Assembly (NCBI GenBank): GCA_964454255.1
Contig: CAYVSY010000051.1
Coordinates: 1-6,105 of the forward strand
Direction: 5' to 3'
Length of the DNA: 6,105 nt
Source of the DNA: CAYVSY01 sp964454255
Lineage (GTDB): Bacteria; Bacillota_I; Bacilli_A; RF39; UBA660
The notes under the pieces: model-generated
What the model was told of the DNA's origin: nothing
What the model saw: the letters and a program-made list of their open reading frames with translations, nothing else
Databases searched by the model: none
Translations under genes and position numbers: made by a program
Shown: one piece after another, positions 1 through 6,105 of the stretch
Position numbering within the stretch: position 1 is the first letter of the stretch
How the letters are laid out: the number at the start of each line of letters is the position of its first letter

Positions 1-1210
1 TACCACCATTTTCTTGAGCTACATCAATTAATGTTTCATAACATTGTTTAATAAATATAGTTGCTAGTGGATGTAATGTCTTTTTTTCATCTTGAACGAT
101 CATAAAGACAGCCGTTTTCTTACGACCAATTTCTTTCATATCAAAATCACTATATGATAACATTTCTGATAAATTATCACGTGAAGAAAATATTTTTACT
201 TTTTGTTTGAAAGTAGCTAGAACGCCACCTTTTGTTTCTTCGGGAGCAAATACGGTTCCAGAAGCATTAATATAAGCTGGCCTTGATGGGTCTTTAGAAT
301 TAAAATATTCTTTTATATAATTATTATTTGGTCCACCGGATCTTTCTTCACCAGTTGAAGACATTAAGTTCATACTATTTAAATTTATTTCTTCTTCTTT
401 AGCATCTTCAAACAGACCTAAAGCAAGTCCTGAAAAATAATCAGCACCACTTTTTTCCCAAAAAGGATCACCAGTATTTTTTTCATCATATAAAATATTT
501 AAGGCTAAATCATCTAGTAATTCTATAGCTTTATCAGTGTTTCCTTCTTTATATAATTGATATGGTAAATTCATTGGATTCCAAGCATTTCCTTTTTGAG
601 GATCTCTAAAATTTAAAACGACAATGTTGTATCCATATTGTTTTAACATTTCACCGGTTGAATCGTATAATTCACCTTTGGGATCAGTCACAATAATTGA
701 TTCACCAGCTTTAGCCAATAGTTTTATCATTGGTTTTGATACAATAACTGTTTTACCAGAACCAGTAGCTCCAACAACTAAAGTATGGCTTTCACCATCG
801 TCAACCCACATTTTCTTTCCATCACTAATCATCGCAATTCCAGCATGTTCAATCTTATCATTTGTAATATCAACTTCTTTTAATTCTTTTTTCATTTCAC
901 TATCTTTAGCCCATCTTGAATAACCTTTTTCTTTTTTAGCACCAAGGCCAAATCCAATACCTTTTTCTCTATCAAAAATATAAGAACTAGTTGATACAAA
1001 AACGGCTACTAAAGCAAGAATAAAAAACGTAATAGTTGCGCCTATATAATCACCACTAAAGGCTTCAAATGGAACAAATCCATAGAATTCTCCTTCACTT
1101 GTAAGATATGAAATATTTAAAACACCTATCGCAACTAAATATAATAAGAATATACAAAAGCCACCAAATATAAATGCATCTTTAGCTTCAACTTTAATTT
1201 TTAATTTCAT
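1..1210 (-). CDS. VirD4/TraG-family type IV secretion coupling ATPase, N-terminal 403 residues (3' end beyond window)
   Basis: I translated the open minus-strand frame from the ATG at 1210-1208; it has no stop before the left edge. Two N-terminal membrane helices (about residues 12-33 and 57-78) flank a short outside loop, the usual membrane anchor of VirD4-type coupling proteins. A P-loop GATGSGKT follows at residues 147-154 (bases 772-749). Next come VTDPKGELY at 174-182, the family's characteristic segment, and NAWNPMN at 208-214. The block from about 315 to 400 (FAPEETKGGVLATF, SDFDMKEIGRK, IVQDEKKTLHPL) matches the Gram-positive VirD4/TcpA-like branch. The Walker B DEFxN segment normally comes just after the final ENGG, so it should lie immediately past the edge. 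The family is a hexameric inner-membrane ATPase that brings substrate to the channel. A GAGGTGG site (1214-1220) fixes the start. The 42-bp gap upstream may hold its own promoter. I am very sure of the family; the exact subfamily symbol cannot be assigned. Confidence 0.95.
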   Translation of the reverse strand, partial: MKLKIKVEAKDAFIFGGFCIFLLYLVAIGVLNISYLTSEGEFYGFVPFEAFSGDYIGATITFFILALVAVFVSTSSYIFDREKGIGFGLGAKKEKGYSRWAKDSEMKKELKEVDITNDKIEHAGIAMISDGKKMWVDDGESHTLVVGATGSGKTVIVSKPMIKLLAKAGESIIVTDPKGELYDSTGEMLKQYGYNIVVLNFRDPQKGNAWNPMNLPYQLYKEGNTDKAIELLDDLALNILYDEKNTGDPFWEKSGADYFSGLALGLFEDAKEEEINLNSMNLMSSTGEERSGGPNNNYIKEYFNSKDPSRPAYINASGTVFAPEETKGGVLATFKQKVKIFSSRDNLSEMLSYSDFDMKEIGRKKTAVFMIVQDEKKTLHPLATIFIKQCYETLIDVAQENGG

Positions 1211-1213
1211 AAT

Positions 1214-1237
1214 CCACCTCTAAAATCTATTATATCA
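1214..1237 (-). promoter_or_regulatory. Probable internal promoter (extended -10) and ribosome binding site for the coupling protein
   Basis: On the minus strand the gap before the coupling gene reads TGATATAAT (1237-1229), an exact TGnTATAAT extended -10 box. No good TTGACA-like -35 lies at 16-18 bp; the upstream bases are plain A/T, which an extended -10 can tolerate. Transcription would start near 1222, giving a very short leader that still contains the GAGGTGG ribosome binding site (1220-1214), 3 bases before the ATG. TATAAT by itself is common in such AT-rich DNA. The added TG and the position in the only real intergenic gap of the window raise the odds. The gap shows no terminator-like hairpin, so read-through from the upstream genes is also likely. 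Confidence 0.45.
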
Positions 1238-1252
1238 CAAAGAATATATTTT

Positions 1253-1960
1253 TTATATTTTATTATTTTTACTTTTGTTTTTTTCCAATAATTTATATAT
1301 AAAATATCCAATTCCTACAATTCCTAGAACAATTAATATATATATTAATACTTTAATTGTTTTATTTTCGACTACATATATATTATTTTTATCAAAACTT
1401 ATATTAATAATTTTATTAGTTGTTTGAAAGTTATATTCCCAAGTATAGGTATTGTTTTTTTCATCTACTTTATCAGCATTATGATTAGTAACAATATATG
1501 GCACTTTTATATTAATATTTAAATTTTTAATTAAAGGATCGTCTTCCATATCTGTCATAAATATCCATAAATTATTCATTATATTATCTGAACTTAAAGT
1601 TATAATATTTTCATTAGTATTTATTTTAAAATTATTACTATAAATTAAACTAGCATAATATGATTTTGATAATTCATCTAAATTTGAATAATTATTATTT
1701 ATTTTAACTGATAAATTGTTATTATTAAGATATTTTTCAACATTATTAATTTTATTTTTATCTATATTATTAGAATATGTGTTTAAAATGGTATCATACA
1801 TTGTATCAATAGTATATGAACTATTCATTTTAAAACGATCATCACCTATAATGTCAATATTTTCACGAACACTTAAAGATTGATCAACAGTTAAATTATA
1901 ATTAGCACTACAGCCCGTTAATAATAAGATCCCAAATAACAAAATAAATATTTTTTTCAT
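1253..1960 (-). CDS. Lipoprotein C: lipid-anchored surface protein with C-terminal membrane helix, function unknown
   Basis: A 235-residue protein. A basic, hydrophobic signal peptide ends in the lipobox LTGC (Cys17 becomes the lipidated N-terminus). The outside domain is Asn/Ile-rich, about residues 18-200. A C-terminal helix (about 203-224) is followed by a Lys-rich tail (LLEKNKSKNNK), so the protein is probably tethered at both ends with the domain outside. It shares a signature with lipoproteins A and B: VPYIVTNHNAD at 153-163, then YTW at 172-174, just before the membrane helix. The layout recalls the LppM/DUF3153-type lipoproteins, but that is a resemblance only. I start at the ATG at 1960-1958. 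A GTG two codons upstream is in frame but lies inside the GAGGTGG ribosome binding site, so it is unlikely to be the start. The stop is TAA. The coupling ATPase follows after 42 bp. Confidence 0.88.
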   Translation of the reverse strand: MKKIFILLFGILLLTGCSANYNLTVDQSLSVRENIDIIGDDRFKMNSSYTIDTMYDTILNTYSNNIDKNKINNVEKYLNNNNLSVKINNNYSNLDELSKSYYASLIYSNNFKINTNENIITLSSDNIMNNLWIFMTDMEDDPLIKNLNINIKVPYIVTNHNADKVDEKNNTYTWEYNFQTTNKIINISFDKNNIYVVENKTIKVLIYILIVLGIVGIGYFIYKLLEKNKSKNNKI

Positions 1961-1961
1961 A

Positions 1962-1970
1962 CCCACCTCA
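1962..1970 (-). promoter_or_regulatory. Ribosome binding site of lipoprotein C overlapping the stop codon of lipoprotein B
   Basis: The minus strand reads TGAGGTGGG. Its first three bases are the TGA stop of lipoprotein B, and GAGGTGG is the ribosome binding site for the ATG at 1960. This arrangement favours translational coupling. It also shows that the ATG, not the GTG at 1966, is the likely start. Use of TGA as a stop supports the standard bacterial code. Confidence 0.75.
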
Positions 1971-2735
1971 CACTTTATTATTATTTCTATTTTTTATTAA
2001 TAAATATATTCCTATAATTATCGCAATACTTACTAAACCAATAATAATATACATAATATTAAAATTTGATTTACTTGAATTTGTTTTTGTTGGATCATTT
2101 ATTTTGGTCGTAATCTCAACATTTGAATCAAGACTATATTCTAAGTTTATGGTTTTTTTACTATAATTATCAGTATCAAAATTCCAAATATATGTTCTAT
2201 TTTCAAAAGAATCGGCATTATGATTAGTAACTGTATATGGAACAATAATAGATACTTTTAATGAGGAAATAGTTTTTTTAAAGAGATTAATATCATTCAT
2301 CATAGCGCCCAAACTAGAATCAGGTGTTCCAGTTATTTTGTATTTTGTTCCATTAGAAGATATATTTATTTTACCAAAATAATCACTTACAGCTTTAGAA
2401 TTATTTATATCAGTTAATTTTGTATATTTTTTTATAGCTCCAATTCCATATGGAACAAGAACATCATTAGGATTACAATTTTTATCATCACTATCTATGC
2501 AATAATCACCAGCATCTTCTAATTCATAAAAATCATAATACATTCCATTTCGAAATTGAATATTAGTAACTAGTTCACTTAAATTATATTCAAATTTAAC
2601 TTCACCATCAATTACTCTAAATTCTTCAGATACAGCATATTTTTTATTATCATATATTTCTATTTTATAATCTACACTACACCCAGTCATAAATAAAAGG
2701 GATATGAACAATAAAATTTTTTTATAGTTTTTCAT
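1968..2735 (-). CDS. Lipoprotein B: lipid-anchored surface protein with C-terminal membrane helix, function unknown
   Basis: A 255-residue protein. The signal peptide ends in the lipobox MTGC with Cys19 as the lipidated residue. The outside domain spans about 20-222, and the C-terminal helix is at about 227-247 with a basic tail (KNRNNNK). The family signature is clearest here: VPYTVTNHNAD at 165-175 and YIWNFDTD at 182-189, followed by a beta-like INLEYS. It has an insert absent from A and C around residues 75-90 (AGDYCIDSDDKNCNPND), with two Cys that could form a small disulfide loop and several Asp that could bind a metal; both uses are inference. AGGAGG (2740-2745), 4 bases before the ATG, fixes the start. 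The gene lies 8 bp after the M23 gene and 7 bp before lipoprotein C. Closest in layout to C, so B and C may be a tandem duplicate. Function unknown; an envelope part of the transfer apparatus is the contextual guess. Confidence 0.9.
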   Translation of the reverse strand: MKNYKKILLFISLLFMTGCSVDYKIEIYDNKKYAVSEEFRVIDGEVKFEYNLSELVTNIQFRNGMYYDFYELEDAGDYCIDSDDKNCNPNDVLVPYGIGAIKKYTKLTDINNSKAVSDYFGKINISSNGTKYKITGTPDSSLGAMMNDINLFKKTISSLKVSIIVPYTVTNHNADSFENRTYIWNFDTDNYSKKTINLEYSLDSNVEITTKINDPTKTNSSKSNFNIMYIIIGLVSIAIIIGIYLLIKNRNNNKV

Positions 2736-2739
2736 AATT

Positions 2740-2746
2740 CCTCCTA
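2740..2746 (-). promoter_or_regulatory. Ribosome binding site of lipoprotein B overlapping the stop codon of the M23 gene
   Basis: The minus strand reads TAGGAGG. TAG is the stop of the M23 gene, and AGGAGG, a near-perfect ribosome binding site, sits 4 bases before the ATG of lipoprotein B. A ribosome ending the M23 protein is already on the next start signal. Confidence 0.75.
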
Positions 2747-3868
2747 CTTAATCATTAAATTACATTGTTTATTTTCTAATTGATTATTTATAGCATTACA
2801 ATTATTATTATTTTGACATTTACCACCATATATTTTTAAAAAGTCATTAGATGTATCTACATATTTTCCGTCTCTTTGAATAGTAAAAATTATTTTATTA
2901 TTTCCTATTCCGCTATTATCATTCATTCTTCCAATGTAAGATCCAGCGGAAATTTGATCACCTATATTAAATGGAATTGTTCCATTTTTTAAATTACAAT
3001 AACTATGAATTTCACCGTTTTTAGTTTTAATAGATACCCCATTAACACAACCAGAATTCATATTATCAATATATATTCCACTAGAAACAGCATATACACT
3101 TGGTAATTCATTATAATTAACGTTTTCTTTTAATTCTATTCCTTGTAGAAAATTACCCCGAACAACACCTGGACAGTTACCTATAATAGCATTATATTTG
3201 ATGTCTTTTGATGTTTTTAATATATATGAAAAGTCATTTTCAACATATAATGGTTTATTAGGTGTATCACTACCTACTTGTCCACCACAAGCATATTTTG
3301 TTTTATCTTGAAAAAAATTATTTATAACAATAAAATCGCCATTATAATTATTAACTTGAAAATGCAAATGATTTCCCGTTGAACATCCCGTATTTCCGAT
3401 TTTTCCTATTTTTTGACCAGCTATGACAATATCGCCTAAATTAACTGTTTTATATGACATATGCATGTAATGTAGTTGATATCCCGCAAAAGGAAATTCA
3501 GTTACTAAAATGGTAACAGATATTCCTCTACTACTAGCACAAGTAAGGGGCGAACAAGATAAATTAGCACCTGGCTCACAGTTTTTAGCATTATTTGTTA
3601 CCGCAACAACTTTACCAGTTAATGATGCATAAATAGTTCCATCACCAGTGCCACTAGTTAAATCAATTCCCTTATGGTATACACTTCCTCCACGATTTGA
3701 ACAAACGGGTGAAGTAATGTTATAACCTTTTAATGGTTCCATCATGTGACACATAATATTATATCCGCTTTCACAACAAGTTGATGAACCAGGGCAACTT
3801 ACTTCTTCAGCTTTAACAAGTCCAGTAAACATGAAAAATGTAAATACTATTAATAATGTTTTTTTCAT
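2744..3868 (-). CDS. Secreted Cys-rich M23 (LytM-type) peptidoglycan endopeptidase with a second, degenerate M23-like domain
   Basis: A 374-residue exported protein with a signal peptide probably cut after VKA (residue 20). The first M23 domain (about 54-187) keeps every active-site element of the family: HKGID (zinc ligands His65 and Asp69), YMHM (His136) and GNHLHF (His167 and zinc ligand His169). It should therefore cut peptide cross-bridges in peptidoglycan. A second half (about 230-346) follows the same order of landmarks but has lost the chemistry: FLQGIE in place of YHKGID, YCNL in place of YMHM, NKIIF in place of NHLHF. It is best read as a non-catalytic copy for binding, packing or regulation. 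The mature protein has 16 Cys, including a cluster at 25-40 and three near the C-terminus (351, 357, 369), unusual for Gram-positive exported proteins. The start follows AGGTGA (3873-3878). It sits between lipoproteins A and B, 8 bp from each. In this setting it probably opens the wall for the transfer channel. Confidence 0.94.
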   Translation of the reverse strand: MKKTLLIVFTFFMFTGLVKAEEVSCPGSSTCCESGYNIMCHMMEPLKGYNITSPVCSNRGGSVYHKGIDLTSGTGDGTIYASLTGKVVAVTNNAKNCEPGANLSCSPLTCASSRGISVTILVTEFPFAGYQLHYMHMSYKTVNLGDIVIAGQKIGKIGNTGCSTGNHLHFQVNNYNGDFIVINNFFQDKTKYACGGQVGSDTPNKPLYVENDFSYILKTSKDIKYNAIIGNCPGVVRGNFLQGIELKENVNYNELPSVYAVSSGIYIDNMNSGCVNGVSIKTKNGEIHSYCNLKNGTIPFNIGDQISAGSYIGRMNDNSGIGNNKIIFTIQRDGKYVDTSNDFLKIYGGKCQNNNNCNAINNQLENKQCNLMIK

Positions 3869-3872
3869 TTCT

Positions 3873-3879
3873 TCACCTA
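3873..3879 (-). promoter_or_regulatory. Ribosome binding site of the M23 gene overlapping the stop codon of lipoprotein A
   Basis: The minus strand reads TAGGTGA, with TAG the stop of lipoprotein A and AGGTGA the ribosome binding site, 4 bases before the ATG at 3868. This is the same stop-in-binding-site design as the two downstream junctions. Confidence 0.7.
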
Positions 3880-4674
3880 CAATTCATCATTTTTGTTGAT
3901 TTTTTTTCTAAAAAACAAGAATAAGACTCCAATAACTAAAGCAATAATAAATAAAATAATAGGCCATTTATTTTCCTTCATAAAAATTTGTCCATTAATA
4001 GAACCTTCACTAATATTTTCAATTAAATTTTCAATTATATTGTTATTTTTTGGTTCAGTTGGTTTTTCCCATTTTTGATTATTTGAATATACTAATTTTA
4101 TATAATTTTCTTTATAATTATCACTATTAAATATCCAATAATAAATATTTTCATTTTTATTTATATTAGTGGCATTATTTTCTATAACTACATATGGTAA
4201 TTTAATAGCTATAGTAATATTATCAACATCAAATTTATATTTATAATCATTGGATAAATTTTTAACGCTATCCCAATTAAAACCAGATCCAAATATTGTA
4301 TAATTATTATTTTTTAATTCTATTGAAGAATTCTTAAAGTAATAATTAAAGAATAATCCATTTCCATATTCACTTATACTTGAAAATGTTCGTGATAATC
4401 CATAATTAGAAGTTCCATTATTATTTTTATTATTTATATTAGTTGTATCTATTTTTATTTCTGGACTTATATTGTTTTCACCAGAAAAATAGAAAGTAGC
4501 TATATCTTTTATACCATTATTTATATTAGAATTATATTGTTTAATGATGTCATCTTTTTCAGAAAATATGACTGTTTCATCAACTTTATTATCTTCATTT
4601 ATTATTAGATTATATTTAACACTACATCCAGTTAGTAAAAATAACGAAACAATAAATAAACCACATTTTTTCAT
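3877..4674 (-). CDS. Lipoprotein A: lipid-anchored surface protein with C-terminal membrane helix, function unknown
   Basis: A 265-residue protein. The signal peptide ends in the lipobox LTGC (Cys17), then SVKYNLII, much like the SANYNLTV of C and the SVDYKIEI of B. The outside domain is rich in Asn, Tyr and Ser. The family signature near its end is LPYVVIENNAT at 159-169 and YYWIFNSDNY at 178-187; the His and Asp of the NHNAD motif in B and C are here Asn and Thr, so A is the most divergent of the three. A linker with Pro and Asn (about 203-235) leads to a membrane helix at about 237-256 and the basic tail RKKINKNDEL. GGAGGT (4680-4685), 5 bases before the ATG, fixes the start. The gene is 12 bp after the hydrolase gene and 8 bp before the M23 gene. 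I do not recognise a function; it is likely a membrane-tethered envelope component. Confidence 0.88.
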   Translation of the reverse strand: MKKCGLFIVSLFLLTGCSVKYNLIINEDNKVDETVIFSEKDDIIKQYNSNINNGIKDIATFYFSGENNISPEIKIDTTNINNKNNNGTSNYGLSRTFSSISEYGNGLFFNYYFKNSSIELKNNNYTIFGSGFNWDSVKNLSNDYKYKFDVDNITIAIKLPYVVIENNATNINKNENIYYWIFNSDNYKENYIKLVYSNNQKWEKPTEPKNNNIIENLIENISEGSINGQIFMKENKWPIILFIIALVIGVLFLFFRKKINKNDEL

Positions 4675-4686
4675 ATTTGACCTCCA

Positions 4687-6105
4687 TTAACCATTTGGAT
4701 CAAAACATGCAAGAACATTAAAACCACGACTAGTAATACCAGTTGGCGATATTCTTAAGCTTGTTTCTTTGGCATATTTTTGGGCAATTGATGAATCAAT
4801 AGTATTACCATTACCGGTATATAAAGCAATATGATGATAACTATCTAATTCAGCATAAATTAAGAATCCTGGCTTACAGTTTTTGAAAAAAGCTTCTATT
4901 CCCTGACCAGCTGTCCAAACTACATCACCATTTTTAAGAGCTTTGTCATACATACTTCTACTACTTCCACTTTCATATGATGAATCGTATGAACTTCCAG
5001 CATTATTACATTCACTTATTATTTTTCTAATTAATCCGGCGCAGTCATCAGTATATAATCCATCACCATAGTATTCCAATAACTTTCGTTGATGATCATC
5101 AGATTTATTAGAACCACGGATTTTTTCCCATTCGGCTTTTGTCAGATCGCTTAATCTTTTACCGTTTATAGTAATGTTTTTTGTATTATCTGCGTATTGT
5201 TGAGCTAAATCCATAATACAACTATCAACATTGGCATGAGCTTCGGGATTATACGTTTCACCTTCCACCTCACCTAAATAATCATCTATGTTTATTCCAC
5301 CAACATATTTATTTAAAATGTATGACATCCAATTACTACCACAGCTTTGATCTTTAGCTTTAATATTCGTTTCACTTGGATTACAATAGCTTTCTATTCC
5401 CGTAGCATTTTGAAAAAATTCCAATATTAAATACATATTTTCGACAATTGATTCTACATCCCTATTTCTTTCAGAAATCTTACTTGGATTTTTGTCAACA
5501 TCAGTTACATATTGATTATAGTATGATTCTATAAATTTCATTCTATAACAGCTATTAGCTTCTCCCGTTTCAGAATTGTTTCCAAGTTCTTCTTTACTGC
5601 AAAATTTATCTACATCATCTTTAGTAGCATAATTACCTAATAAATATTCTTTATAATCATTTTTACTTTCTGGTGTTTCTAGACAACCCATATCAAAAGT
5701 AATTGGTTTAACACTTCCGTCATATGAATAGTCAGCCCCGATTGTAAAATATCTTTGTTCATAACTATTTATACTCGATAATGTTTCACCATCAGTGAAT
5801 GTTTTTCCTCCTGACATCGGAACATAATGTTTCCCTTGATATTCGTTTTCTGAATAATATTCGGCATCATCATAAGTATCAAGGGCATATTTACTATTAC
5901 ACCTATTTAATAATGATTGAGCTTCTTCATATGTGCAATGACGAGCAGCCATTATTTCTTGTATTGTCATCCAACGATACTTACCACCAATTAATCTATT
6001 AAATTCAAATTCTGGTTCTTGAATAATTATCAATATTGGTCTGCATTCACCAAGTTCAACATATTCATTGGTTATTTTGATATGTCTTGTTGTATCAGTA
6101 AAATC
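4687..6105 (-). CDS. NlpC/P60-type (C40-like) cell-wall hydrolase, C-terminal 472 residues (5' end beyond window)
   Basis: The frame is open from the right edge to the TAA at 4689-4687. The apparent TTG start at 6033 is an artefact: 24 sense codons precede it to the edge and it has no ribosome binding site. Numbering visible residues, the C-terminal 180 or so carry an NlpC/P60-like hydrolase: DDCAGLIRK with the probable nucleophile Cys355 (bases 5043-5041), a Ser/Tyr-rich insert at about 371-384, NGDVVW at 392-397, and YHHIALYTGNGNTIDSS with catalytic His 424 or 425. The order Cys, GDVVW, H-x-A-x-Y-x-G-N-G fits the family, which cuts peptidoglycan stem peptides; a CHAP-type relative is the alternative. 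The region before it (1 to about 280) is acidic and Tyr-rich; I recognise no domain or membrane helix in it. Thirteen Cys are visible. No signal peptide can be seen because the N-terminus is missing; export is inferred from the domain and neighbours. Likely a wall-opening enzyme of the transfer machine. Confidence 0.82.
   Translation of the reverse strand, partial: DFTDTTRHIKITNEYVELGECRPILIIIQEPEFEFNRLIGGKYRWMTIQEIMAARHCTYEEAQSLLNRCNSKYALDTYDDAEYYSENEYQGKHYVPMSGGKTFTDGETLSSINSYEQRYFTIGADYSYDGSVKPITFDMGCLETPESKNDYKEYLLGNYATKDDVDKFCSKEELGNNSETGEANSCYRMKFIESYYNQYVTDVDKNPSKISERNRDVESIVENMYLILEFFQNATGIESYCNPSETNIKAKDQSCGSNWMSYILNKYVGGINIDDYLGEVEGETYNPEAHANVDSCIMDLAQQYADNTKNITINGKRLSDLTKAEWEKIRGSNKSDDHQRKLLEYYGDGLYTDDCAGLIRKIISECNNAGSSYDSSYESGSSRSMYDKALKNGDVVWTAGQGIEAFFKNCKPGFLIYAELDSYHHIALYTGNGNTIDSSIAQKYAKETSLRISPTGITSRGFNVLACFDPNG

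Noticed and set aside
624..923. Plus-strand frame of 99 codons
   Set aside because: Lies opposite the P-loop region of the coupling ATPase, has no ribosome binding site and resembles no protein; it is a shadow.
1211..1252. Transcription terminator between lipoprotein C and the coupling gene
   Set aside because: The runs of A and T here are not preceded by any stable GC-containing hairpin.
1961..1966. GTG start two codons upstream of lipoprotein C's ATG
   Set aside because: The GTG is part of the GAGGTGG ribosome binding site and has none of its own; the ATG at 1960 gives a standard MKK signal peptide.
3893..4078. Plus-strand frame of 61 codons
   Set aside because: Antisense to the membrane helix and linker of lipoprotein A; its hydrophobic look comes from the opposite strand.
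5799..6002. Plus-strand frame of 67 codons
   Set aside because: Antisense to the NlpC/P60-type gene, with no start signal and no recognisable protein.
6031..6033. TTG as the start codon of the NlpC/P60-type gene
   Set aside because: The same frame continues 24 codons to the window edge without a stop, and no ribosome binding site precedes the TTG. The gene starts beyond the window.
1..6105. Mycoplasma-type genetic code (TGA as Trp)
   Set aside because: Trp is TGG in the coding frames, TGA ends lipoprotein B exactly at the next ribosome binding site, and the wall hydrolases argue for a cell wall.
1..6105. CRISPR array, tRNA, rRNA or insertion sequence
   Set aside because: No spaced direct repeats, cloverleaf, rRNA-like stretch, transposase or terminal inverted repeats seen; coding sequence fills nearly the whole window.

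Overview
The window is AT-rich (my impression is under about 30% GC) and carries one tightly packed block of six genes, all read right to left on the minus strand. Both end genes run off the window. Strong AGGAGG/GAGGTG-type ribosome binding sites, lipoproteins with an LTGC/MTGC lipobox, Trp written as TGG with TGA used as a stop, and two peptidoglycan hydrolases point to a low-GC Gram-positive with a cell wall. A Bacillota/Bacilli-type commensal fits best. A wall-less mycoplasma using code 4 does not fit. This assignment is inference from composition and gene style.

Layout in the direction of transcription: (i) 6105-4687, the C-terminal part of an NlpC/P60-type cell-wall hydrolase, open at the right edge; (ii) 4674-3877, lipoprotein A; (iii) 3868-2744, a secreted Cys-rich M23 endopeptidase with a second, catalytically dead M23-like half; (iv) 2735-1968, lipoprotein B; (v) 1960-1253, lipoprotein C; (vi) 1210-1, the N-terminal part of a VirD4/TraG type IV coupling ATPase, cut by the left edge. 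Junctions among the first five genes are 7-12 bp, and three of them place the upstream stop codon inside the next gene's ribosome binding site. The only real gap (1211-1252) holds a good extended -10 box and probably an internal promoter for the coupling protein.

The most economical reading is a segment of a Gram-positive conjugation (type IV secretion) operon. The coupling protein would feed DNA or protein substrate to the channel, the two hydrolases would open peptidoglycan, and three related lipoproteins, each anchored by a lipid at one end and a membrane helix at the other, would form or decorate the surface part of the machine. No relaxase, VirB4 or VirB6 lies inside the window, so a complete transfer system is inferred. 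The least familiar parts are the family of three doubly anchored lipoproteins interleaved with the hydrolase, the active-plus-dead M23 tandem, and the high cysteine content of the two exported hydrolases.
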